The notes beneath the pieces are model-generated. The model saw nothing but the letters and a program-made list of their open reading frames with translations. It searched no databases and was not told the origin of the DNA. This document shows, one piece after another, positions 6,743-13,446 of a DNA stretch of 37,494 nucleotides (position 1 is its first letter; the number at the start of each line of letters is the position of its first letter). Position numbers and translations under genes: made by a program. Source of the stretch: Synergistaceae bacterium (lineage in GTDB: Bacteria > Synergistota > Synergistia > Synergistales > Synergistaceae); contig JAISZL010000097.1 of the NCBI GenBank assembly GCA_031269245.1, forward strand, positions 1 through 37,494. The letters are read 5' to 3'.

Positions 6743-8140
6743 ATGTCGCTTGTCCGTAAAGTGAATATTTACGACGTATTTGACAGAGCGAAGTCTGGCC
6801 AGCAGATGGAGGAATCCCAGTGGGATTACGAAGTCATTCCGCAGACCGCGTCTAAGCTCAAGGAAAAATACAAGATCAAGATGGACAAGACGAAGATGGT
6901 CCCCGAGGACAAGACCTTAATCGACAATCTGTACCTGGCAGGCATCGACATGCTGGAAGAGTGCGGAGTGTACTGCACCGACACCAAGCGTGTGATCAAG
7001 TACACCAGGGAAGAGATTATGGCGGCCATTGAGTCTGTGCCAACGAACGTGCAATACGGCGAGGGGAAAGAAGCGCTGTTCTTGAACCCGAGAAGTTACG
7101 ACAGCAAAACGCCTCCGATCATACAGGGCGGCCCCACTGGCGCCCCCTGCTCGGAAGCCCTTTTCCTTCCGATCCATCAGTCTTATGCCCAGGAGGGCTT
7201 GGTAGACTGCATCGTTGACGGCGTCATGCAGACCATCAACGGCAGGGACCCAACCCCTGGCAGCCCCTACGAAATCGCCGCGGTAAGAGCGGAATGCCTG
7301 CAGGTGCGCGATGCCTGCATGCGCGCCGGTCGCCCCGGCCTGGGATTATAGGGGAGCGAAACTTCCCTGTCCGCCGCTGGCGTCATCGCCTCGGATTTTC
7401 CGGGCGGCATGCGGCCGAGTGACAGTCACGAAATTTCGCAGCTATGCGAGCTCAAGATCGACCAGAGCGCTATTTGTTACATTTCCCACTATATACAGAA
7501 TGGGAACGTAATAATGGTCGAACAAATGCCAATATATGGCGGTTACGCCGGAGGTCTCGAGGAGACGACCATCGTAGGCGTAGCTACAACCATAAATTCA
7601 TTTGTTATGGCTCACGCGACCTGGCATCTGGATGGACCGGTGCATGTGAGATGGGGCATCACGACCGCGAGAGAGGCTCTCGCCGTCGCGGGTCACGTTA
7701 GCATGACTATCGACCAGAAAACAGATATGATTTTGGGCAACCAGTATTACACGTTGGCGGGGCCTTGCACCGTCATGTGCCTGTTGGAGACAGCCGCCCA
7801 AGCGATCACGGACACGGCCAGCGGACGGGAGATCCTGTCCGGGGTCGCTGCCGCGAAGGGCGTCAAAACCAACTACCATACTGGTCTGGAAGCCAGAATG
7901 ATGGCGGAGGCCGCCCGTGCCGTGACAGGTATGGAGACGGGCAAGGTGAACGGAATCCTCCACAATCTGGTAGCCGCCTACGAGAAGGATTACAAAACGG
8001 CTCCTGTAGGGAAACCCTTCCAGGATTGCTATGACACCGTGAGGATACTGCCCTCGCCTGAGTATTTGAAAGTATATGACGATGCCGTCAAAGTGCTTAC
8101 GGACCTCGGGTTGGATTACTGGAAGAACAAGGGCAAATAA
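6743..8140 (+). CDS. mtmB: Monomethylamine methyltransferase MtmB with in-frame UAG (pyrrolysine 203)
   Basis: One 465-residue product read through UAG at 7349-7351. The frame is identical before and after (202 codons, UAG, 262 codons, TAA). It transfers the methyl group of monomethylamine to the Co(I) corrinoid of MtmC. The context GLGL-Pyl-GSETSLSA matches my recollection of archaeal MtmB, where pyrrolysine is residue 202. The downstream half carries family segments such as MPIYGGYAGG, EETTIVGVAT, WHLDGPVHVRWG and ITDTASGREILSGVA, with no second disruption. The ATG at 6743 has AAAGGAGGT about 10 bases upstream. A premature stop or pseudogene is unlikely because pylT and all pyl genes follow. 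Short stem-loops could form after the UAG (GGGA/TCCC; GCCGC/GCGGC), but a PYLIS role is unproven. Confidence 0.95.
7349..7351 (+). other. UAG codon read as pyrrolysine
   Basis: TAG lies at codon 203 of mtmB, in the same frame as the 202 codons before it and the 262 after it. The site corresponds to the catalytic pyrrolysine of MtmB. The matching CUA tRNA is encoded at 8277-8349. Confidence 0.95.
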
Positions 8141-8179
8141 GCGGCGACATGGCGGACTGACGTTTCAAGACTGACGAAC

Positions 8180-8230
8180 AGAGGGGAAATTTCCGACGGA
8201 GCAGGGTCTCTTGAAGAATATCCCCTCTTT
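8180..8230 (+). terminator. Hairpin between mtmB and pylT
   Basis: AGAGGGGA (8180-8187) is the exact complement of TCCCCTCT (8221-8228), followed by a short T stretch. The loop is long (33 bases). It may stop part of the mtm transcription or mark processing of a joint mtm-pyl transcript. Confidence 0.4.
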
Positions 8231-8276
8231 CCATCGATAGAAATGGCAAAAGGGGAAGATTCGCAAGTTATTGAGC

Positions 8277-8349
8277 GGAGAATGGATCGATAAGGATCAC
8301 GCGGACTCTAAATCCGCGCAGTCGGGTGTGACTCCCGGATTCTCCGCCA
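8277..8349 (+). tRNA. pylT: tRNA-Pyl (CUA anticodon)
   Basis: A 73-base tRNA, CCA encoded. The acceptor stem GGAGAAT pairs with ATTCTCC (8339-8345), followed by discriminator G. A single base (G8284) joins acceptor and D stem, the D stem is GATC/GATC (8285-8288, 8295-8298), and the anticodon stem is six pairs long (CGCGGA/TCCGCG). The anticodon CTA is at 8308-8310 in loop CTCTAAA, and the variable loop is minimal (CAG). The T stem TCGGG/CCCGG has one wobble pair. The single linker base, six-pair anticodon stem and three-base variable loop are hallmarks of tRNA-Pyl. It inserts pyrrolysine at UAG. Confidence 0.97.
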
Positions 8350-8375
8350 AACATCCAATCAGGAGGGTGACTTGC

Positions 8376-9212
8376 ATGTTCCCTTTCACCGACGGGCAGA
8401 AAAGGAGATTGTTGGAGTTGGGCGCCGCCCCATCCGCCTGCGAGGCGGAGTTCGAGGATGCGGCAGCGAGCGATAGGCGCTTCAAGGCGCTGGAAAAAGA
8501 GCTGGTCAGCGCGTCAAAGCGACGGCTCGGCGATCTGAGGGAAGGATCTCGCCGCCCTGCGCTGCTCGTTTTGCAGTCAGAGGTCGAGTGCGCGCTGCGC
8601 GAGGAGGGCTTCGTGCAGGTGAGCACCCCCGTCATCCTGGCGAAGCGAATGCTCGAGAGGATGTCCATAGGAGACGGCCACGCACTTTCGTCGCAGGTGT
8701 TCTGGCTTGAGGACGACAGGTGTCTGAGGCCGATGCTCGCCCCGAACCTCTACAGCGTGTCCACGGATCTGATGCGGATATGGGAAAAACCGATCCGCAT
8801 CTTCGAAATAGGCCCATGCTTCCGAAAGGAATCTCAGGGCAACCGCCACCTCAATGAATTCACGATGTGCAACCTAGTCGAATGGGGTACGCCCGAGGAA
8901 GCCCGAGCCGACCGGCTCAGGCAGCTGGCGCGCGTCGTCATGTCCGCCGCCGGGATAGACGGCTGCGACTTGGAGGAGACGGACTCCGAGGTGTACGGTC
9001 CCTCGCTCGACGTGGTCTGGAGAGGCATGGAGCTCGCCTCCGGCAACATAGGCCCGCACTTCCTGGACGCCAACTGGGGCATCCGCTCCACATGGGTCGG
9101 GCTGGGTTTTGGACTGGAGCGCCTGCTTATGGCGCGGCAGAAGACGAACAACATCCACAGCGTTGGCAAGAGCCTCAGCTATCTGGACGGCGTAAGGCTC
9201 AGAATAAATTAA
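8376..9212 (+). CDS. pylSc: Pyrrolysyl-tRNA synthetase catalytic domain PylSc
   Basis: A 278-residue class II synthetase catalytic domain without the tRNA-binding N-terminal domain, which is encoded separately at 12426. Motif 2 is GPCFRKES (146-153) and motif 3 is GLGFGLERLLM (242-252). The pyrrolysine pocket is recognisable: APNLY (122-126), N166 in FTMCNLVEWG (equivalent to Methanosarcina Asn346), Y207 in VYGPSLD (Tyr384) and W240 (Trp417). The Cys348 equivalent is Val168. ATG 8376 has AGGAGGG upstream; the open frame to its left lies inside pylT and is not coding. The protein charges tRNA-Pyl. It is the first protein gene of pylSc-B-C-D-Sn; pylB follows after 16 bases. Confidence 0.96.
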   Translation: MFPFTDGQKRRLLELGAAPSACEAEFEDAAASDRRFKALEKELVSASKRRLGDLREGSRRPALLVLQSEVECALREEGFVQVSTPVILAKRMLERMSIGDGHALSSQVFWLEDDRCLRPMLAPNLYSVSTDLMRIWEKPIRIFEIGPCFRKESQGNRHLNEFTMCNLVEWGTPEEARADRLRQLARVVMSAAGIDGCDLEETDSEVYGPSLDVVWRGMELASGNIGPHFLDANWGIRSTWVGLGFGLERLLMARQKTNNIHSVGKSLSYLDGVRLRIN

Positions 9213-9228
9213 ATCCTGGAGAGATCCA

Positions 9229-10320
9229 ATGACGATAAATCATAGGGACAGTTTTGACGAGACACTGCGAATGGCGATGGAAGACCATCCTCTTGAGGAA
9301 TCCCATCTGGAAATTTTGCTCGGCGCGGAGGGGGTTCAGCGCGAAGCCCTCTATGCCGCGGCGCGGGAGTGCCGCCTGAAGCATTTCGGCGACCGCCTCT
9401 TCGGATATGGATTCATATATTTTTCGACGTATTGCCGCAACGACTGCACCTTCTGCTTCTATCGCAGGTCCAACGGAGACGCGCCGCGATACAGGAAGAC
9501 GAAGGACGATGTGATCAGGACGGCCAAGGCCCTGACGGAGAGCGGTGCGCACCTGCTCGACCTAACGCTGGGGGAGGACCCTCACTACGTCATGGACGAC
9601 GAGGGCTACGACATGCTGCTGGACATAGCGGACGACATGCGCGCGCTTAATGGTCTGCCGCTGATGATCTCCCCGGGGGTGTTGGAGGGCGGCAGGATCA
9701 AAAAAGCCGCGAGGGCCGGCATATCGTTCTACGCGTGCTATCAGGAGACGCACAACCGCCAGCTCTTCTCCGCGCTGCGCCAGGGACAGGACTACGAGAC
9801 GCGATGGAACGCCAAGATGAGCGCGCGGGAGGGGGGGATGCTGGTGGAGGAGGGCATCCTGACCGGGGTTGGCGAGACGCTGGCCGACATCGCGCACTCG
9901 ATCAAGACCATGAAGGAGATGCGAGCCGCGCAGGTCCGTGTCATGAGCTTCGTGCCTCAGAGGGGAGCGCCGCTGAAACGAGCTATCGAGGATGGCCTGT
10001 ATCCGCGTGAGCTCAACACCATCGCGGTCATGCGCGTGTCGATGCCCGGCAAATTCATACCCGCGTCGCTCGACGTGGCCGGCAAGGCCGGGCTGAAGGA
10101 GAGACTCGACGCTGGCGCCAACGTCATAACCTCGCTCATCATGCCGGAGAGCGGTTTCGCCGGCGTCTCGAACGCTACGTTGGACGTCGACAACGGCAGC
10201 CGCTCTCTGCCGGGCATCTTGGACACGATAGGCGAACTCGGCCTTCGAATGGGCAGCGGGAGCGAGTTCGAAAGCGCGCTCGGCAAGCTGCGCGAGGAGT
10301 GCGAGATCCAATGCGCGTAG
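9229..10320 (+). CDS. pylB: Methylornithine synthase PylB (radical SAM)
   Basis: A 363-residue radical SAM enzyme that rearranges L-lysine to (3R)-3-methyl-D-ornithine, the first step of pyrrolysine synthesis. The cluster motif is CRNDCTFC at 69-76 (C-x3-C-x2-C), preceded by FIYFSTY. SAM- and substrate-binding segments such as LTLGEDPHY, GVGET and SFVPQRGAPL are present, and the length matches the family. ATG 9229 follows GGAGAG. The gene ends in TAG (10318-10320) and overlaps the start of pylC (ATGCGCGTAG). In a cell that decodes UAG this would permit a 51-residue read-through extension past the UAG residue, to TGA at 10474, reading across pylC in another frame. Confidence 0.96.
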   Translation: MTINHRDSFDETLRMAMEDHPLEESHLEILLGAEGVQREALYAAARECRLKHFGDRLFGYGFIYFSTYCRNDCTFCFYRRSNGDAPRYRKTKDDVIRTAKALTESGAHLLDLTLGEDPHYVMDDEGYDMLLDIADDMRALNGLPLMISPGVLEGGRIKKAARAGISFYACYQETHNRQLFSALRQGQDYETRWNAKMSAREGGMLVEEGILTGVGETLADIAHSIKTMKEMRAAQVRVMSFVPQRGAPLKRAIEDGLYPRELNTIAVMRVSMPGKFIPASLDVAGKAGLKERLDAGANVITSLIMPESGFAGVSNATLDVDNGSRSLPGILDTIGELGLRMGSGSEFESALGKLREECEIQCA

Positions 10321-11423
10321 CGATCGTCGGGGGTAGGCTGCAGGGGGTCGAGGCCGCCTACCTGGCTCGCGAGGCGGGCTATGAGAGCGTGGTGGTGGAT
10401 CGCGACAAAAACGCCCCGGCGTCCAGCCTGTGCGACAAATTCGTCTGTGGGGACGCCCTGGACCGTGCCGTGCTGAGGGAAGCCTTCGAGGGCGCTGACG
10501 CGGTCGTGCCAGCCATCGAAAACGACGCCGTGCTGGAGTCGGCTGGGCTCGCCGCGAAGGATAAGGGCATCCCGTTTCTGCACGACGAACACTCATACAG
10601 GATATCCTCCAGCAAACTGGAGTCCGACGAGATGTTCGGCGAAATCGGCGTCCCGGCCCCGGCGCCGTGGCCGCGCTGCGGGTTCCCGCTGATAGCCAAG
10701 CCCAGCGGGGAGAGCGGCAGCGCTGGGGTGGCGCTGATAGAGAACCGGGCGCAACTGGACGAATGGACGCGCCTGAACGGCGGCAAGCCCTACGTGCTTC
10801 AGCAGTATCTCCCCGGGCCGTCGTACTCCATCGAAGTCGTCGGGGATGGGGAGCGCTGCGGCGCGCTGCAGGTGACCGAGCTATTCATGGACGAGGTTCA
10901 CGACTGCTGCCGCGTGATAACGCCGTCTCTCCTGGCGCCGGAGGCGGATGCCAAATTCAGGGAGATCTCCCTTCGCATCGCGCGCAGGCTGAAGATAAGG
11001 GGCGTGTTTGACGTGGAGATCATCTTGCACGAAAACGAGTGCAAGGTGCTGGAGATCGACGCGCGCCTGCCCAGCCAGACGCCCACCGCGGTATATCACT
11101 CCTCCGGTGTGAACATTTTGGAGTTGATATGCAGGTCCGCCTTGGACGGGCGTCTGCCCGAGACCGGCCGGAGCCGGGAGGAGTCCGTGCTGTACCAGCA
11201 CATTTACGCGGACGGACGCGGCGTCTCGGTCCTCGGGGAGCACGTCATGGGTGCTTGCGGGCCGCTGCGAAAACATGACGGATTCCTTGGCGCCGACATA
11301 GCCATAACGAGCTGGAGCCCCGGAGCGAGCCCTTGGGCCGCCACGCTGATCTACCTCGGGGGGACGCGGGAGACGCTCATAGAGCGCCAGAGGGAGAGTG
11401 TCCTGAGTGCCAGAGGGCTGTAA
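10311..11423 (+). CDS. pylC: Pyrrolysine biosynthesis ligase PylC (ATP-grasp)
   Basis: A 370-residue ATP-grasp ligase that joins (3R)-3-methyl-D-ornithine to the epsilon-amino group of lysine. The N-terminal Rossmann-like part starts MRVAIVGGRLQGVEAAYLA, followed by the ATP-grasp fold with PLIAKPSGESGSAGV (nucleotide-binding loop) and KVLEIDARLPSQTPTAVYHSSG, whose acidic residues bind Mg-ATP. The ATG at 10311 overlaps the pylB stop by 10 bases. A GTG at 10299 is an alternative, but homologues begin at the Rossmann strand. The overlap makes translation of pylC depend on ribosomes finishing pylB. Confidence 0.94.
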   Translation: MRVAIVGGRLQGVEAAYLAREAGYESVVVDRDKNAPASSLCDKFVCGDALDRAVLREAFEGADAVVPAIENDAVLESAGLAAKDKGIPFLHDEHSYRISSSKLESDEMFGEIGVPAPAPWPRCGFPLIAKPSGESGSAGVALIENRAQLDEWTRLNGGKPYVLQQYLPGPSYSIEVVGDGERCGALQVTELFMDEVHDCCRVITPSLLAPEADAKFREISLRIARRLKIRGVFDVEIILHENECKVLEIDARLPSQTPTAVYHSSGVNILELICRSALDGRLPETGRSREESVLYQHIYADGRGVSVLGEHVMGACGPLRKHDGFLGADIAITSWSPGASPWAATLIYLGGTRETLIERQRESVLSARGL

Positions 11424-11448
11424 AACAAATGACTCCGTATCTTTATGA

Positions 11449-11480
11449 GGAACGCTGATTTGCCGTCAGCGGCCTGAAGG
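11449..11480 (+). repeat. Dispersed intergenic repeat, 5' module, between pylC and pylD
   Basis: GGAACGCTGATTTGCCGTCA followed by GCGGCCTGAAGG matches copies at 24155-24196 (opposite strand), 33729-33766 and 15141-15175 (opposite strand). Its last bases (GAAGG, continuing AGG) create the Shine-Dalgarno sequence of pylD, so the repeat now forms part of the pyl operon. Confidence 0.6.
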
Positions 11481-11486
11481 AGGATC

Positions 11487-12293
11487 GTGAAGGGCATGAC
11501 CAGGTTGGTTGAAGTGGACATTGCGGACCTTACTGAAAAACTTGCGAAGTACGACCTGTATTTGAAGGAAGTTTGCGGCAAAAACCTCGAGGGGATCGCT
11601 AAGACCGCCGCCAAAAAATCAGAGTCCCCGGCGGCGGCGCGAGTGGCGGTTGTGCCCGTAACGTCGGGCCTGGGCATCATAAACGGGTTCTCGGAGACGG
11701 TAGCAGGCATCGCCAATTTCCTTGGATACTCCGCGCGCGTCACGAACGAGACGGACATAGCCGGCATCGCCGAGGCTGTGAGCGGCCAGTGCGACATCTT
11801 AATGGCGGCCGACGACGAGACGTTCATCGCGGTGAACCCCAAAAAGCGGCTCGTCTCGGACAACAGCGAGGCCACTGGCCGGGGATACGCAACCGCGCTC
11901 TCGCTGGCGGCGGGGGGGCTTGAGAGCAGAGATGTGCTTTTGCTCGGAGCGGGCCCTGTTGGCCGCGCCGCCGCCGCCGTCATGCTCCTCGGCGGCGCGC
12001 GGCTGACCGTCTACGACACGGACGCGGGCAAAGCCGAGTCGCTGCGGCGCTCGCACCCATCCGTCCGAATCGCCCGAAACCTCGATGAGGCGCTGTCTGA
12101 ACACTCGCTGCTCTTTGACGCGACGCCCTCCGGCGCTTTCATCCGCAAGGAGCCGCTCCGCCAGGACGCCATCCTCTCCGCGCCGGGCGTACCCCTCTGC
12201 CTTGACAGCGAGTGCGAGGAGTGGATGCGAGGGCGCGTGCTGCACGACGTGCTGGAGATCGGCGTGGCCACCATGCTGTTCGACGTGACATGA
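11487..12293 (+). CDS. pylD: Pyrrolysine synthase PylD (dehydrogenase/cyclase)
   Basis: A 268-residue NAD-dependent enzyme that oxidises the lysine-methylornithine dipeptide, after which the pyrroline ring closes. The N-terminal helical substrate domain contains PVTSGLGIINGFSETV (57-72), a PylD hallmark. The Rossmann domain has LLGAGPVGRAA (152-162), and CLDSECEEW is near the C-terminus. The start may be GTG 11487, three bases after AAGGAGG, or ATG 11496, twelve bases after it; neither spacing is ideal. The gap to pylC carries a dispersed repeat that donates this ribosome-binding site. A hairpin follows the gene at about 12297-12317. Confidence 0.94.
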   Translation: MKGMTRLVEVDIADLTEKLAKYDLYLKEVCGKNLEGIAKTAAKKSESPAAARVAVVPVTSGLGIINGFSETVAGIANFLGYSARVTNETDIAGIAEAVSGQCDILMAADDETFIAVNPKKRLVSDNSEATGRGYATALSLAAGGLESRDVLLLGAGPVGRAAAAVMLLGGARLTVYDTDAGKAESLRRSHPSVRIARNLDEALSEHSLLFDATPSGAFIRKEPLRQDAILSAPGVPLCLDSECEEWMRGRVLHDVLEIGVATMLFDVT

Positions 12294-12296
12294 GGT

Positions 12297-12317
12297 TAAC
12301 CCGGTTTCAGCCGGGTT
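12297..12317 (+). terminator. Short hairpin after pylD without T-run
   Basis: AACCCGG and CCGGGTT (within 12297-12317) flank a small loop. There is no poly-T, so it may be an RNA stability or processing element inside the pyl transcript rather than a terminator. The remaining 110 bases to pylSn hold no gene. Confidence 0.35.
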
Positions 12318-12425
12318 CGATGTGAGGGCTCGGCACGGGAACACCGCCGTTGAGACCTTGTTGGATACATGCCTCTGGCCGCGAATTGCCATGAGGCGGC
12401 AAACCACTGACGGAAGGGTATTTGA

Positions 12426-12773
12426 ATGGCCAAGACCATCGACAGGATAGTGAAGAAGGAACATGAAAAGGACATCGTCAAAAAAGTGTACAACAAGAAC
12501 CAGAGCTTGTTCGCTATACTTGAAAAAATCAAGCTCTACACTTCGCGGACCGGCGTGCTGCACGGCGTCAGGAAAATCGAGATACACGGCCAGACCGCCA
12601 CGATCACGACGCACTGCGGGCAGACGATAGAGGTGCGCGACTCGAAGAACAGCCGCGTCGGGCGCTGGCTGCGGAACCGCTGGATGGTCGAGCCCTGCGC
12701 CAAGTGCAAGATCCCGGGCTGGAAGCTCGAAAAATACTCCACGACTCGTTTCGTGAAAAAGAGGAGCCGCTGA
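12426..12773 (+). CDS. pylSn: Pyrrolysyl-tRNA synthetase tRNA-binding domain PylSn
   Basis: A 115-residue stand-alone version of the N-terminal domain of PylRS that grips the compact core and short variable loop of tRNA-Pyl. Recognisable features are TGVLHGVRKIEIHG (about 42-55), a Cys in HCGQTIEVRDSKNSRVGRWL (63-82) that parallels the archaeal run ending SRSSRTARAL, and CAKCK (91-95) forming the small zinc site. The first 30 residues are lysine-rich and helical, an extension relative to the archaeal domain. ATG 12426 follows GGAAGGG. Separation from pylSc by three genes is the usual bacterial order. A three-base gap leads to the DUF1638 gene. Confidence 0.93.
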   Translation: MAKTIDRIVKKEHEKDIVKKVYNKNQSLFAILEKIKLYTSRTGVLHGVRKIEIHGQTATITTHCGQTIEVRDSKNSRVGRWLRNRWMVEPCAKCKIPGWKLEKYSTTRFVKKRSR

Positions 12774-12776
12774 CCA

Positions 12777-13430
12777 ATGGACATCATAGTCGCTTGCAAG
12801 ACAATTCGCATGGAGCTGGAGAAGGTGATCGAGGAGACGGCGTGCCCGTTCCCCGTGATCTGGATGGATCCGGGCCTTCACGACGTCCCGAAGAAACTTC
12901 ACGGCGTTCTGCAGGAGACGCTGGACAGAATTGCCAACGTCGAGCACGTCCTGCTGTATTTCGGTTTTTGCGGCAACGCGCTCCTGGGGCTGGTGCCGCA
13001 CGGATTCAAGCTCGTGTTCCCAAAGGCTGACGACTGCATCACGCTGCTGCTGGGCTCCTCAAACCGCCGCAAGGAGCTGGAGCCGCGCAGTTATTTCTTC
13101 ACCCCCGGCTGGCTTGGCAACGGCAAAAGCATCCTGACCGAATACGACGACGCGGTAAAGGAGTTCGGCGAGGCGTCCGCGGATTACGTCTACGAATTCA
13201 TGCTGAGCGGATACCAGCGCGCGCTTCTGGTGGACACGCACGTAGGCGACATGGATGCCGTGAGGGAGATGACGCGCCCGTTCACCGAAAAGTTCAAACT
13301 CTCGCAGGAACTGGTCGAGGGTGACACGCGGATGTTCCGCCAGATGCTGGCCAAAGAATGGGACGAGAATTTCGTCGTCATCCAGCCGGAGGAGGAAGTG
13401 ACATCCGCACATCTCTTCGGGGAGCGGTGA
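12777..13430 (+). CDS. DUF1638 protein, pyl-operon partner
   Basis: A 217-residue soluble protein of the DUF1638 family, recognised from the opening IIVACKTIRMELE (C7), the segment LHDVPKKLHGVLQETLD and the Cys-Gly motif YFGFCGNALLGL (around residues 61-72). The family's biochemistry is not established as far as I know. Its members recur near corrinoid methyltransferase genes, and here the gene sits three bases after pylSn, so it is almost certainly co-expressed with the methylamine system. The conserved Cys and His residues could bind metal, corrinoid or a cofactor precursor (inference). ATG 12777 has GAGGAG about 10 bases upstream. The stop is TGA. Confidence 0.8.
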   Translation: MDIIVACKTIRMELEKVIEETACPFPVIWMDPGLHDVPKKLHGVLQETLDRIANVEHVLLYFGFCGNALLGLVPHGFKLVFPKADDCITLLLGSSNRRKELEPRSYFFTPGWLGNGKSILTEYDDAVKEFGEASADYVYEFMLSGYQRALLVDTHVGDMDAVREMTRPFTEKFKLSQELVEGDTRMFRQMLAKEWDENFVVIQPEEEVTSAHLFGER

Positions 13431-13446
13431 CGCGCGTAGGAAGACT

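Noticed and set aside
6743-7351. A truncated or frameshifted mtmB pseudogene ending at codon 202
   Set aside because: The same frame continues for 262 conserved codons with no other defect, the stop is UAG at the known pyrrolysine position, and tRNA-Pyl plus all pyl genes follow.
7352-7450. PYLIS stem-loop just after the UAG
   Set aside because: Small stems can be drawn but are weak and not distinctive, and PYLIS is not required for UAG decoding; left unannotated.
8271-8375. N-terminal extension of PylSc from 8271
   Set aside because: These codons lie within the tRNA-Pyl gene. A good ribosome-binding site and ATG at 8376 give the family length.
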